From: Chaetorhynchus papuensis
Taxonomy: Eukaryota > Chordata > Aves > Passeriformes > Rhipiduridae
Direction of reading: 5' to 3'
Length of the DNA stretch: 64,000 bases
NCBI GenBank assembly: GCA_013396525.1
Contig: VWYX01000286.1
Coordinates: 620,001-684,000, forward strand
A program made the position numbers and the translations under genes. Under the pieces are notes generated by a model, which was not told the DNA's origin, did not search any database, and saw only the letters and a list, made by a program, of their open reading frames with translations. Positions 23,643-34,830 of the stretch are shown here, in pieces (position 1 is the stretch's first letter; each line of letters starts with the position of its first letter).

Positions 23643-26544
23643 GCAGCGAGGGTTCATGAGGTAGGTGGAAAGCGTTATGATGAATTATCGCGATTCAAAG
23701 GTAAATTACTGTTATTGCTGCCTAATAAGCAGATGCAGCCATTAGCCCCTGACAATCTGATTTCAAACTCTGTTAGTTCCTTTTCCCCTCCTTCTTCCCA
23801 ACAAAAAAGTGGTTTTATCTTTGCTACTCACACCCAGTTGAAGCTGACTATAATAACCTGATAAATCACGTGAGGCTGACCCTGGTGTTTGCGGATGGGA
23901 CCTGCAGCAGGACAGCTTGCACCACTGCCCGGAGCTTCTCACCTGTGATGGCATCTGGGGGAGGGAGACCACTCCTCCTTTGCAATGGGGAGCATCCCCA
24001 GATGCAGTCTCCTGTCCAGCTTCAAGCAGCAAACTTGCTGTGTGAGTGCCAAAGCTTGTGGCAGGTCAGGAGGTGAGAGTGCCACGATGTGATCCCACCA
24101 GTCATGGTTACTGCCCCTCAGGTGGGCTGGGAAACATGTCCTTGTGCATGCATCTATCCCAGCCTTTGCTTAGAAAGGCCTAAATCCCAGGAAAGACCTT
24201 GCACTGGTGATGGATGGGAGTGCACAGGGGCAGTGGCACAGTGAGCAGGCACAGGGGAGCTCAGTACTGCTCTAAGCTGAGCAGAAAACAGTCCTTAGGC
24301 AGTCTGGCCATCTTTGCCTGGAAACCAAAGCGAACCTGACCTGTTTTAAAGCAGTGTGAGTAATGTGAATCCTGGGCTGGTGTGAGCAGGTTTTTCTGGT
24401 TCTTGCTCCAGCTATTCCCCCTCCTTCTCTGCCTGGGCTCCCAGTTTCGAGCTGGGAGGGCACCTGAGCCTGGCACAGCTTCCACCCTTCAGGACACCTT
24501 TTCCTGCTCTCTACCCGTGCCGTTCCCATTGGCCCCTAATTGCTTTTCCAACTGATCCACCTGCCAGGCTGTGCTCTCAGAATCCCCCCTGTTACACAGC
24601 CAGCCCTGCATCTTCAGCCTCACAGCCCTCTGACACCACCAGCACCGGAGGTTCTCTCCCATGCCTCGCTCTGCTGGGGTTGCTGATGCCAGGTGCCAGA
24701 GCACAGCACAGCCTTGCACCAGCTCTGTGCCTTGGTGGTCTCCAAGAGGGGACCTTGGGCAGAAATAAGGAGGGTCCCAAGCTTGGATTGCTTTAGGTAC
24801 TGACTTGGACATCCAAGACCACCTCTACACACAAGCTCATAAAGAACAAGCAAGCTTTCTAGTTTCTAGTTGTCCTTTTTATACTTAAAACCTTTCTTTT
24901 TAATTTTTTTTCCCTACTAAGAGGCCCAGGGTTATGTATGAACACCCCAGTTCAGTAAGATGTATGCAGCCCAGTTCACCTGGGCTAGAACCCAACACTG
25001 AAGACTTAAACCCCTGAAAGATTTAAGCCTGAGTTTCAGTCCTGTTGAGTCAAAGGTCTTTGGAGAACAGGATTGAAAGCCTAAAATCATTCCAGTTCCT
25101 CTGTGCCTCCCTGGAAATCCCAGTCTGGTGGGAAAGCAGCTGTCTCTTTTAAAAGTACAATGAAGATAACAAGAGTTATCCTTAATTGATCAAGCCCTAA
25201 CTGGGTCCTATATGCACCTGTAACACACAAATAATACCTAAACAAAGAGGAACAGAAATTTTTTGTTTTCCTCTTTGACAAAATTTTGCAGTCTATATTT
25301 TAATTTTAAAGATAAATTGCTATCATCTTCAAGGGACGGGTTTCTTATTAGCTATCGATTTTACATGAAGATGTTATTTGTCAGGATACTTTATCTGCTC
25401 TCCATGTCCAGAGTACTCGAGTAGGATAGGTAATGTCAACTGGAATTCACTTGGGGAGCAAAATAGATTTTATAACCTCCTCTGCTAAGAATAAATAGAA
25501 CTCAATACACTACAAAGTATCATCTTTTTAACCCAGGTTTTTCTAGTAACTACATAAATCATGCAAAGTCGCTTTTCCATTTGTGTGTTAGCAGCATGCC
25601 TGAAACAGAAATATCATCCAACAGATGCACATCCAGCATGCATCTTCCTTTCTATTGGAAAGTCAGTAAATTGGCTTTTGCTTCCATAATGCTGAGCTCT
25701 TGGCAATTTTTGAGCACAGCCGTACTCAGCACACAGCAGGCAGCTCTAATAACAGGCGACCTAAGCAAAAAGGAGGATTTAGACTGCCCTTGCTCACCGA
25801 GATTTTCCACCTCTTAATAGTCAATATTTGCCTTCAGGCTGTGGGTTAGTAAAAGAAGTCAGGCCAGCTCTGTACCAGCGAGGCTTTGCAAAGTGCTGCT
25901 CATCTTCTGCAGCGTGTGTGAGCCAGCACAGCCCAAAACACACACGGCAGCCCCGAGGAGGACATGTCACAGCACATGCAGTCCCCTCCGAACACTGCTC
26001 TGGCAAGTCCTGTTTTCCTACCAAGCATCGCCCCTTTTCCCCCCAGGCATGGGAAATACGCCTGGCTGCCATTCAGAGTGGGAAACAACTGAAAAGCCAG
26101 AAACTTTAGACGGGATGAAGCCTGGACTGTGTCGCCCTCAACAAGTGGGAGTTTTAGAAAACACCACCTTTGTGAAACCAGAGAGAGAAAACAATACAGA
26201 GCCCGGCATGGGCAATGAAATATGTATGTACCTAGGACCTCATCCAGCCCTCTCCCGCCACTGTACCTCTTGCCTTTGCATTCAAGGGGCACTGGATCTC
26301 ATCCAAAATCGATGCAGGGGAACAAATGTAGCCCTGGCAACCCCACCGAGGGCAGGGAGGAACAAAGAGGACCCCCGGGCTGAATTTGTTTCTATTTTTA
26401 ATCCTTATCTTTACCCATCACCCCCATGCATGGAAAGAGGCTTCTCAGCTGTATAGATTTGCATTGCTATGGGAGTTTGAAGTGATAAAACATTTGGCCT
26501 GCCTATTCAGAAGCAATTAGTGATTCAAAGCAGCCTGAGACATC

Positions 26545-26592
26545 TTAAAGGGGCCTGGTTTTCCAAGAGACAGGTGCTCTGAGCTGACTTCA
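26545..26592 (+). mobile_element. Possible fossil amniote SINE-like fragment
   Basis: TTAAAGGGGCCTGGTTTTCC and CAGGTGCTCTGAGCT resemble the same ancient amniote repeat as the piece near 20.2 kb. Short and diverged. Confidence 0.3.
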
Positions 26593-29500
26593 GGGGAAAA
26601 CAAAGTTTTTTTAGAAAAAAGAAGTCACTGGCTGCTTGAAAACACAGTTCCTTCAAGACTTAGTAATAAAAAATAAATATTGCACAGAAAATTCCAGATT
26701 AGGCTGGTAAAATCTGGGAGGAGGTAAGGAGAACAGGCCTGATTTACAGTGCTGGTAGAAGTAATGTTTTTCTATCTATTGAACATATACAGTTTGTATT
26801 TTTATCTTACGAGTTTCCCCTCCACCACCATGACTAATGCAGGCAGAGCATCTCCCCCTAAGGTTGCCATCCCAGCATCCCTGTCCCAACAGCATCAGCA
26901 CCGAGACAGAATTTCTCACCCACATCTCCTACCAAGAGAGGAGGGGGTTTTTGAGCATTGCTGCTCTTAGACCTTTAAATCTACCTCAGCAAAAGGGCAG
27001 CTTACCGGCCTTTAATCTGATTGTAGTGACCAGCACATCCTTGCTGCCACTGTTGCAGGGCAAACTGAGGAAAGGAGTGAGACTGCACCACAGCCCATGC
27101 TGTTACAGGCTCTGGCAGGATGAGAAGCCCTGGGAAGGCAGCATGGGGATGACTAACCCTCAAGGTCCCTGGGAAAAGCCAGGAAAACCCATGCTAAGGG
27201 CAAGATTGCCCATGCAGAGACATCAGGACAGGACAAGCTGGTATACAAATGTCCAATGCAGAGGAGAAAGCATCCACTCTCCCCCTGAAGGAGAGTGTGG
27301 TGTCCTCCCCATGCAGCTCCTTTTCTCCCTTTATCAGCAGGACACAAAAACGTTCCTGCAACAGGCAACTGAGAGCAAATTGAGGCTTTTGCTTTGTGCT
27401 GTGGAGGCTTCAGCTTCTCTCTATCCCCGTGCTATCGAGTTATGCTGACACAACCACTGAATTGCTGGGTTCAGGAGAAAAAAGGGAGGAGGAAGAGATC
27501 TCTAACTTCCATCCGGAGGCGTCTTCTCCTCCCCACTGTACTGTTTACAGCACCTGGACTCCCTGCAAAAGCATCCCAGTCAGCCAAAGTCGTTTCCACT
27601 ACACGTGCCACATTGCCCGGGGGCTGCTGCTGGGGCTTTGCCAGGCAGAGAACAGCACAAGAAGACTGCAGGAAAGGGTAGGGCTGATTAAAAAAAAAAA
27701 AAAGAAGGATTTCTTCCAGAGAGCACTTGAAAGCTAACAGGGCAGAGGGCCACAGCTGGCAGGGGATGTGTTTTAAACTGCTTTTTAATCTGAGAGCAGA
27801 TATATCCATCACCATCTCTAACATCTGTCTGGCAAACTGGATGGGTGGGGGCAATAATCTCCCAGGCTGTTACATGCTGACTAACTAAGAGAGAAACCAG
27901 GCTGCAGATACCTTCAGCAGCCCTCGGGGGCTTCCAAGGCAAAGCACTGGTTGTGAGCAGGTGCTGTTCAGCCCCAGCAAGTGATGGAGGAACACCCAGG
28001 TGGTGCAGACATGTCCCTTTCTCATAGTGCTGCAGGAATCAAATGTTCATGGGGGCCAAAAATACCCCCCACTACATGCAGCTCTGCAGGGCTTAAAGAG
28101 CATCTCGGCTGCTCAGCTCCAGGGCTGGCTTAGTGTGATTCACTCCAAGTCTCCAGCTGAGATCAGGGCCTGCAGCACACACTTGCACACCTATGGGGAC
28201 ATCTCCTACCCCAGCAGCTTTCAGGCTGGAGAACAGTAATAAAAGGAGAGACAAGAAATACTTCTTCCCATTTCCCAAACATGAAAGAAAACTCCCAGAT
28301 CCAGCTTAAAAGCAAAATAAACAGCATGAAGATATCAACCTGCATCTTCAGGCACTTATATGTCCTCATGCAAACTGGACTGATTTTCGCTCAGGCTACA
28401 AAGAATCAAAGGCAGAGGCATGAATTGCAATTGCTTTCCCTGGTCCCAGGCTGCTAAATCTGCACTTCCCTGCCCGTGCAGAAATCACTTGGCCAAAACA
28501 AGGGGCCAGACATGCAAACCTATTCCAGGTGCTCTTCAGAGTGTGCTACACCTGCAAGAATAGCCTCGATTTAGGGCAAGGTCATAAGCACAAGTGAAAT
28601 GCAAAAAAATGGCAGTAAGGAGAGAACCACAGATGCTGTGGAAGAGGCCCAAGACACCTGTCTGGGGCTAAGCTTGGAAGATCCATCAGCCCTCACGGCA
28701 TCTGCTGTGTTTCTTGTCTCCTCAACAGTAGCTGTTTGTGTGAATATCTCACTTTTCTTAGCACGTACACATGCACCGTCAGGTTTTAACTCCCACTGTT
28801 GCAAAGACACGCTAGAGATGTGACCCTGAAACACTGGAAAGGTTCAGAAAGCAAAGCACACTCACAATTTACTTATTCAATCTTCAGCTTTGGGGCTATG
28901 CTGCTTTTTGAGTTGGCAAACTGGTGTGGGACAAAGAGAGAACCAAAATGCCAGAAGTTATCCCCCCAAATCATGTATCAGAGAGGATAAATAGGGTCTG
29001 ATGGCAGGAAGGCAGCTACAGGAAGGACTTTCCTAGATGTCGTAGGACCCTCAAGACCATATAGCAACCACCTGGAAAAATGCACCAGACAAGAAGAAAG
29101 AGGAGGTACAACAGGACCAGTAGGTCTGGAGGTGGTCCAGAATATTATCTCCAACCTACTTCTGGTACCACCACTTACCTGCTTCCTCCCAAAGGAAATT
29201 TCCACCTATCCTGGTTTGCTCGTGTGACAAGTTTTTCCTCCTCTACCTTGCTCAGGTGTGACTATATCAGCTGTTTTTCAGCCAAGAGGATACTTCACAC
29301 CGAAGGGATCCAGAGACAAGCCTTGTAATTAGGACATGGGTGCCACCCACCAGTTAACCCCTCCTCCTTCCTCATTTAGCCTGGGAAACATATAGCCAGG
29401 TTTGTTTATATTGCCCATACAACTTATCATTTGGGCTTTCTGCTTTCTGTCTTCAAAGCTCTTCCGCAGGTGTTTTGCAAGCTTCTTCCCAACCCTCGTG

Positions 29501-32500
29501 TGACAAAGGATTTGGACAGGGGATGGAAGGGGATCAGGGAAATGGAAAGCTGAATAATTTGCCCCAGAGCAAAAAGAGTTGGCAGACCAGGCAGATCCAG
29601 GATCAACACTCAGCAGTTCCTGACTCTGAATCTCATGCTCTGTTCTTTGCCAGTACCTCACTACCTTCAGGTTCAAAATGGTATTGTGAAGCCTGGTGCT
29701 CCTCTTGGTACCAGAGAGCAGGTTTGAAGGGATTTCCTTCAGGTCACACCCACTGGACTGAGTGGTCCTGGACCAATGACTAAACTATGTATTTTCAAAC
29801 ATCTGGTAGTGGTTTGTAAACCCATGATTAGCATGTTTCCCTTAAGAGCACCACAGGTAAGAGAAGGGAAAGGATTCATCCACGCACCCAAACTCTATTT
29901 TGGAATGGTTAAAGCAGGCAGGCATGGGCTGACAGCTGGCACTCCCCTCTTCACTAGCCTGCACTACTCTTGGTGCAGAGAACTGGATCAAGGACTTGTC
30001 CAGCTGTAGAAAATCCCCAGGGGAGAAAATGGTTATTTTCTTTTCTGCCAGACCAATGCCCCTGCATCAAGCAGTTGGAGAAATGCTCTTGCCAACAAAG
30101 AAGAAGGTGGAGCAGTGAGTGCTTGGATCAGGCTGCAGAATGAGAACAGCTTAAACTCCTTTTCCCATCACTGGCCATAACAGTAGAGCAGCTTCAGGCA
30201 TGTCCATGGAGCTTTGGCAGTCTGGACCAGCACTATCATTTCTATCAGCCTGTACCTGGAAATCTCTGGTCCCATTGCCCAAAATTCTAAATATATTGAT
30301 AACCCTGCCACAGCTTTACTGTCGGCACTTCTGACTTGCTAAGCCCCTTAAATCATTGCTGGGCCAAGAGCAGCCCCTCTCCTGGGAGGTTCTGGGCCCA
30401 CAAACTGCTTATTTTCTCTCCGTCACTGGAACAATCTTGTACTGGAGTTTGTTTTGCTGGTTTTGCTGCAATCTTTCTCTCTTGCTACAGAGGGAGAGGA
30501 AAGCTCATTAAGATGGAGAAGAGAGACATACTCCCCATCTTTGTCTTTTAATCATGAGGCAAAATGAAAAGGTTCTAGCAGATAAAGAGCCACCTAACCA
30601 GAGCATTCTTGGTACCAGACCCACCGAGGAGCACCACTGTCAGCCCCTTTGCTCTATCAGTCCCTTTGCCCCTACCTAAACATGCCATTTGCTCTATTCC
30701 TGTCATTGTGTGTGAAGGCTCTGGCCCTTGATTTGCTTCAACCCTCCCAGATCTAAAATAGATGTAAGGCATACGGCATCTTTCCCAAAGCCCTCCAGGA
30801 CCTGCTGATGAAGACTCAAGAGGCATTAGAGGACTCTAGTGTCACCTTTGCTTTGGGGATTACTCCTTTCTGGGGTAGGAGAGACTGGCAATTACAGGGA
30901 TCAAGCCTCCAGCCCTCTCCTTCATGAGAAGGGAGGGCAAAGCAATTTTGGCTTCTCCACTGCTGGCTATGCAGGGCAAACAAACATAAAGTGCCGAGGC
31001 TGGAGACCGCAGGTGTTGGGGTGATGCAGGACCAGAGACAGCCTCAAACACTAGGGCCAGGTGAGGACTACCAAATCCACATGTGTGCAGGCTGAGTAAT
31101 ATCCTGAGGAGCCCAAACATAGATGGAAATGGCTGGGACTTGAGAAATCTTGCCCAAGGGCCAATGGGGCTCTAGTGAGTGACCGCACCAACTTATATAG
31201 ATCCCACATTCATTAAAAGTAAAATTACTGTCTCCCTTTAATAACATCATTAATGATGTCTGCTGTCCTAGGAACCAGGATTGCTTGGACCTCACATCTG
31301 TGGAGGAAATCTGAGCTTATGCTGAAGCCTTCTGGTGCGTGAACTTTGTCTCTGCTACCAGGCCTCTCTGGTGTCTAATGAGATCTGGTCTATGCCAGGC
31401 CTTCCCAGGGTCAGTGGGGGAGTATGTCTGTCTTTCCTTCCCTCAAGACTCATTTTCACAGCACTTGTAAGTCTCCTGAAGCAGAGCATCTCTACTTCTC
31501 AACAACGTTTAAAGGGTATGAAGAGAAGGAAGGGGCACAGACTGACAGGCACACGAGTCCTACCACGACTGTCTTTTCTTTAAGAAGAGACAGGAAAGAA
31601 AACAGAGCAAGCATTATTTTTCTTGGTGAGGAGAAGGGATAATTTCCTGTTCATGATTCAGCGCTGTCATGTGGAGACAATGACTGTCCTTTATCCTCCT
31701 CACAGCTTTGTCTTTAAAACACCGCTCATGCCAGCACACCTCTCCAGCTAAGGTGCAATTACCTGGGAGTTCACTGGCTCATCACTAGCAATTACCCAAC
31801 TGCCCTGTGTCCCATCAACCCACCCTAATCACTACAGCCCTAAAACTGGCAGGTCCTACAGTAAATACCATCATTAAACCTCTGGGAGTGAATTTACTAC
31901 CAGCCACGGAGTGATTGCTTGCTGGGGTCACTGCAAACATGCAAACTGAACAGAAGGATTGTTATAAAATACGATCCCACTCAAATAAAAGCAGATGCTA
32001 TTAGCAAGCAACAGGCACTGTTTATTCCATAAAATACCAGGAAAGACAAGTTATTTAATGACTATCTGGGAAAGTCCTGCCTCACTGGGGCTAATGTTCC
32101 CAGTTCATAAACTGCCTCGGCTGAATTGCTGGGGAGATACAGAGCGAGCTGAATTTGTTCCTGTTTATGGCCTGCAAGGTGTGGGTATGTTTTCCCCTCT
32201 CTTGGGTTTCAGACTGACATTACTGTTCATGGGTTTAATAAAGCCTGAAGAATGTACTCACCTTAACCCTTCAGAGAAACAAGTCTTATTTGAACTAATT
32301 GGAGCAGGGAGAGCTGTTGGTCCAAGTAGGAACATCATCCAGTCCCAAGCCACTCAATTTTAAAACATGATTTTTGAAAAAATAATTAAGATAGCCAGTT
32401 TGTTTAATTCCCCTTTAGTGAATTTTCATGTTTATTTATTTTCAGGTTCATTTAGGTCAAACCTCCTCTTACTACATGGGACAGACATTTTTTCTTAACT

Positions 32501-33385
32501 TTCATTTAGATACAAAAAGCATCACTGATTCTCACAGATCTAGCGACTGGGTTTTCTAGGCAAAGCCTCTTCTGTAAGCCCACCACTCCAAAATTATAAG
32601 CTTTGGCAACACTTCCGTATGCAGGATATATTTTCTGTTAAACTGACAACTTGTGCTACATATTCCCATTTAAACAGTGAAAAATGATGTATGTAACAGG
32701 CACAACCCTTTCCCTCTCTCTAATCTCCCTCAGCCCTGGGACAAGCTGACTGTGCTAATCTTACCCCTCCAGGTCATCAGTGCGAATCCAGGTCAGCAAC
32801 AACACGCTGCCAGCAAAACCCTCTCTGCTCATTTTGTGGTGTCCCTCTGCCTTTCCTTGCTGCCAGGATGCTCTTCTACTATGAGCATGATACTAGGAGG
32901 GATCTCCAAGTCTCATCATGCCTTCGGGTCTGTGAGAAAGAACAGTTCAGGCAGGTCTCAGCCCTGTGCCCTAATAAATAACACAAGCTGTGATCCAAAA
33001 GGTCTTGGCATTGTTACCCCTCTTCATCCCCCATTTGCAGCAGCAAGATCTGAGTCGTGGCACTGCTTTTGAATGTTTACCACTGAACCCGTGCAGGATA
33101 CCAGCCCTTCCACAAGCTCACCACCTGCCACTGAGCCAGGAAGCTCCTCCGGGATGGCTGTTACCCTGTGGAGGTGGTTTCTCATCTCGGACAGCTTGGA
33201 CATGCCCTGTCATTAATGGCTGGCACATCTTTTCACAGACACAGGTATGTCTCTGCTAGTTTTGACACGTGCAAAATGCGCTGTGCTGAGCGCTGCCCCC
33301 TCATGCCGGCAAACTCTTCCCCCAGCCAGCTCCTCGCATCTCTGCTCGCATCTTCCAGGTGGAGGAAAAAGCCTTTTCTTTACAG

Positions 33386-33481
33386 CACGCCCCCGCAATG
33401 CCCTTTGCTTTCCTGCACACAGAAGAGCCCTGAGGCGCCCTTCCCTCCTCACCCCCCAGCTCCAGAGGGACGGACATGCAG
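33386..33481 (+). other. Candidate orphan exon upstream of the second CpG island
   Basis: Two good acceptors (CCTTTTCTTTACAG at 33385; TTTGCTTTCCTGCACACAG at 33422) precede a perfect consensus donor ATGCAG|GTGAGT at 33481/33482. One frame is open across it (proline-rich). No match to a known protein and no partner exon. Confidence 0.22.
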
Positions 33482-33779
33482 GTGAGTTGCGCTGAGGCAA
33501 AAGCGGAGCAGCTCTCTGTCAGCAGGAAAAACAGTTTCATTTCAATGTAAGCCATCTTCTTCTAGCACATCTCAGAGCCCCGGGTGCCCTGCAGGGCTTT
33601 TGTGAGTTTGATTAATCAAGCGAACCCAAAACTAGCCAAAATCACTTGCTCCGTCCTCCTGGGGCAAGAGAGCTGACCACACAACTGTTGGAAGGCCCCT
33701 TGACTCCCCCTTCCCTGCACAGCTTCTCCCCAGGCATCCCTCCCGCAAACACCACTGAACGGGCACTTTGAAGACCCCC

Positions 33780-34620
33780 CAAACACCAGCGATTTCCCCA
33801 TCCCTACTCGCAGCTGAAAGCAGCTCCTTCGCTGCCGGTCCGTGCGGGAGCACAGGTGCCGCCTGAGGCACTGTGCGGAGCCGCTGCCGGGGGCCACCTG
33901 ACACCCGCACCGGGTGAAACTCATCCCCGCTCCCGGGCTGGGGCTGGGGCACGGCCGGCACCGCGCAGAGGGTACCTGGAGGAGAGCCAGCGGCCCTGCG
34001 CGCTGCTCCTCGCCCGCGATGCCTCCCGCTTCCCAGCACCCGCCGTGCTCCCGGAGCCGAGTGGGGACGGGAAAGTCTGGCTCCTCTGCTTCTCGTTGCC
34101 AGGACACCTTGGCGTTCAAACCTGAGCTGGGACCAATCAGCCCCGGGGCTGGGGAGCACCAGCCCCACGTCATCCGCTGCTGGCGTTGATTTGAGCGAAA
34201 AAGCGTGACAGCGGTCACAGAGCCCGTGGGGAGCTGCCTTTGTGCGGGTGGGCTCTGCCCCCACCCCTGCCGCTTACTGGAAGCCTCTTCTGTCGGGCTG
34301 CGGGAAACAAAAGAGCCGTGGAGAAGGAAAGGGAAAAGAGCACTTCTCCCCAGCTGCCAGAACTGCGTTCGCAAGCCTGGGTTCTTCTGTATGTCCTCTT
34401 TCTCCAACCCCCGGCTCCCACCACATCCCGGTGGTCACCTCACCAGGGAGAGCCTGCGCCCAGGTCACCTCTGCCCGGGAGCGATGGAGCTTCCCCAGCA
34501 CCGGCAGTGTGCTCCTTGTGCCCCAGTGCGGCCGCTTCCACCTGCCTGGCTCTGCCCCAGGCGGTGCAGCGTGGGTGCGGGCCCGCAGACCCGCGGCTCC
34601 AGGGATGCTTTCTGGCTTGG
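33780..34620. promoter_or_regulatory. Orphan CpG island
   Basis: GC- and CpG-rich for about 0.8 kb in an otherwise ordinary intergenic region. No recognised gene starts here; overlapping reading frames on both strands (for example 33616-34407 minus) are compositional. It may be a distal promoter, an enhancer or a lncRNA start. Confidence 0.5.
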
Positions 34621-34755
34621 CTGCAGTCACGGGGGCATTTTTCTCCCAGCCAGCCCCTGCAAGATGTTTTTTACGGAGCCCAGAACTGGAGCCTTAAACC
34701 CCTCGTGAGCACAGGGGACTCAGGCGCACAATGGAAACAGTCCCTCCTCTGCTAG

Positions 34756-34830
34756 GGAAACTTTCCTGTCTGACCATTCGGGAAGCATTCTGGCCATCAT
34801 GCTCCCGGACGGTCAGACAGGAAAGTTTCC
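34756..34830. ncRNA. Near-perfect hairpin (inverted repeat), possible small RNA precursor
   Basis: The left arm 34756-34788 pairs with the right arm 34799-34830. Twenty bases match exactly (GGAAACTTTCCTGTCTGACC), followed by CGGGA and GCAT with two mismatches and one bulge. The loop is about 10 nt. At about 75 nt it has pre-miRNA size, but it matches no miRNA I know. A recent inverted duplication or small foldback element is the alternative. Confidence 0.5.

Larger units (their letters stand above)
18101..33385. other. Intergenic, no gene recognised
   Basis: Reading frames here are short, on both strands, and match no family I know. Contents seen: a (CT)9 microsatellite, fossil SINE-like pieces (about 20.2, 23.5 and 26.5 kb), and blocks of AT-rich, CpG-containing sequence that look like non-coding elements (for example 22080-22330, 23640-23760, 31850-32020). 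Confidence 0.6.

Noticed and set aside
33616..34407. 263-codon minus-strand frame
   Set aside because: Same GC-rich effect in the second CpG island; competing frames of similar length and no recognised family.
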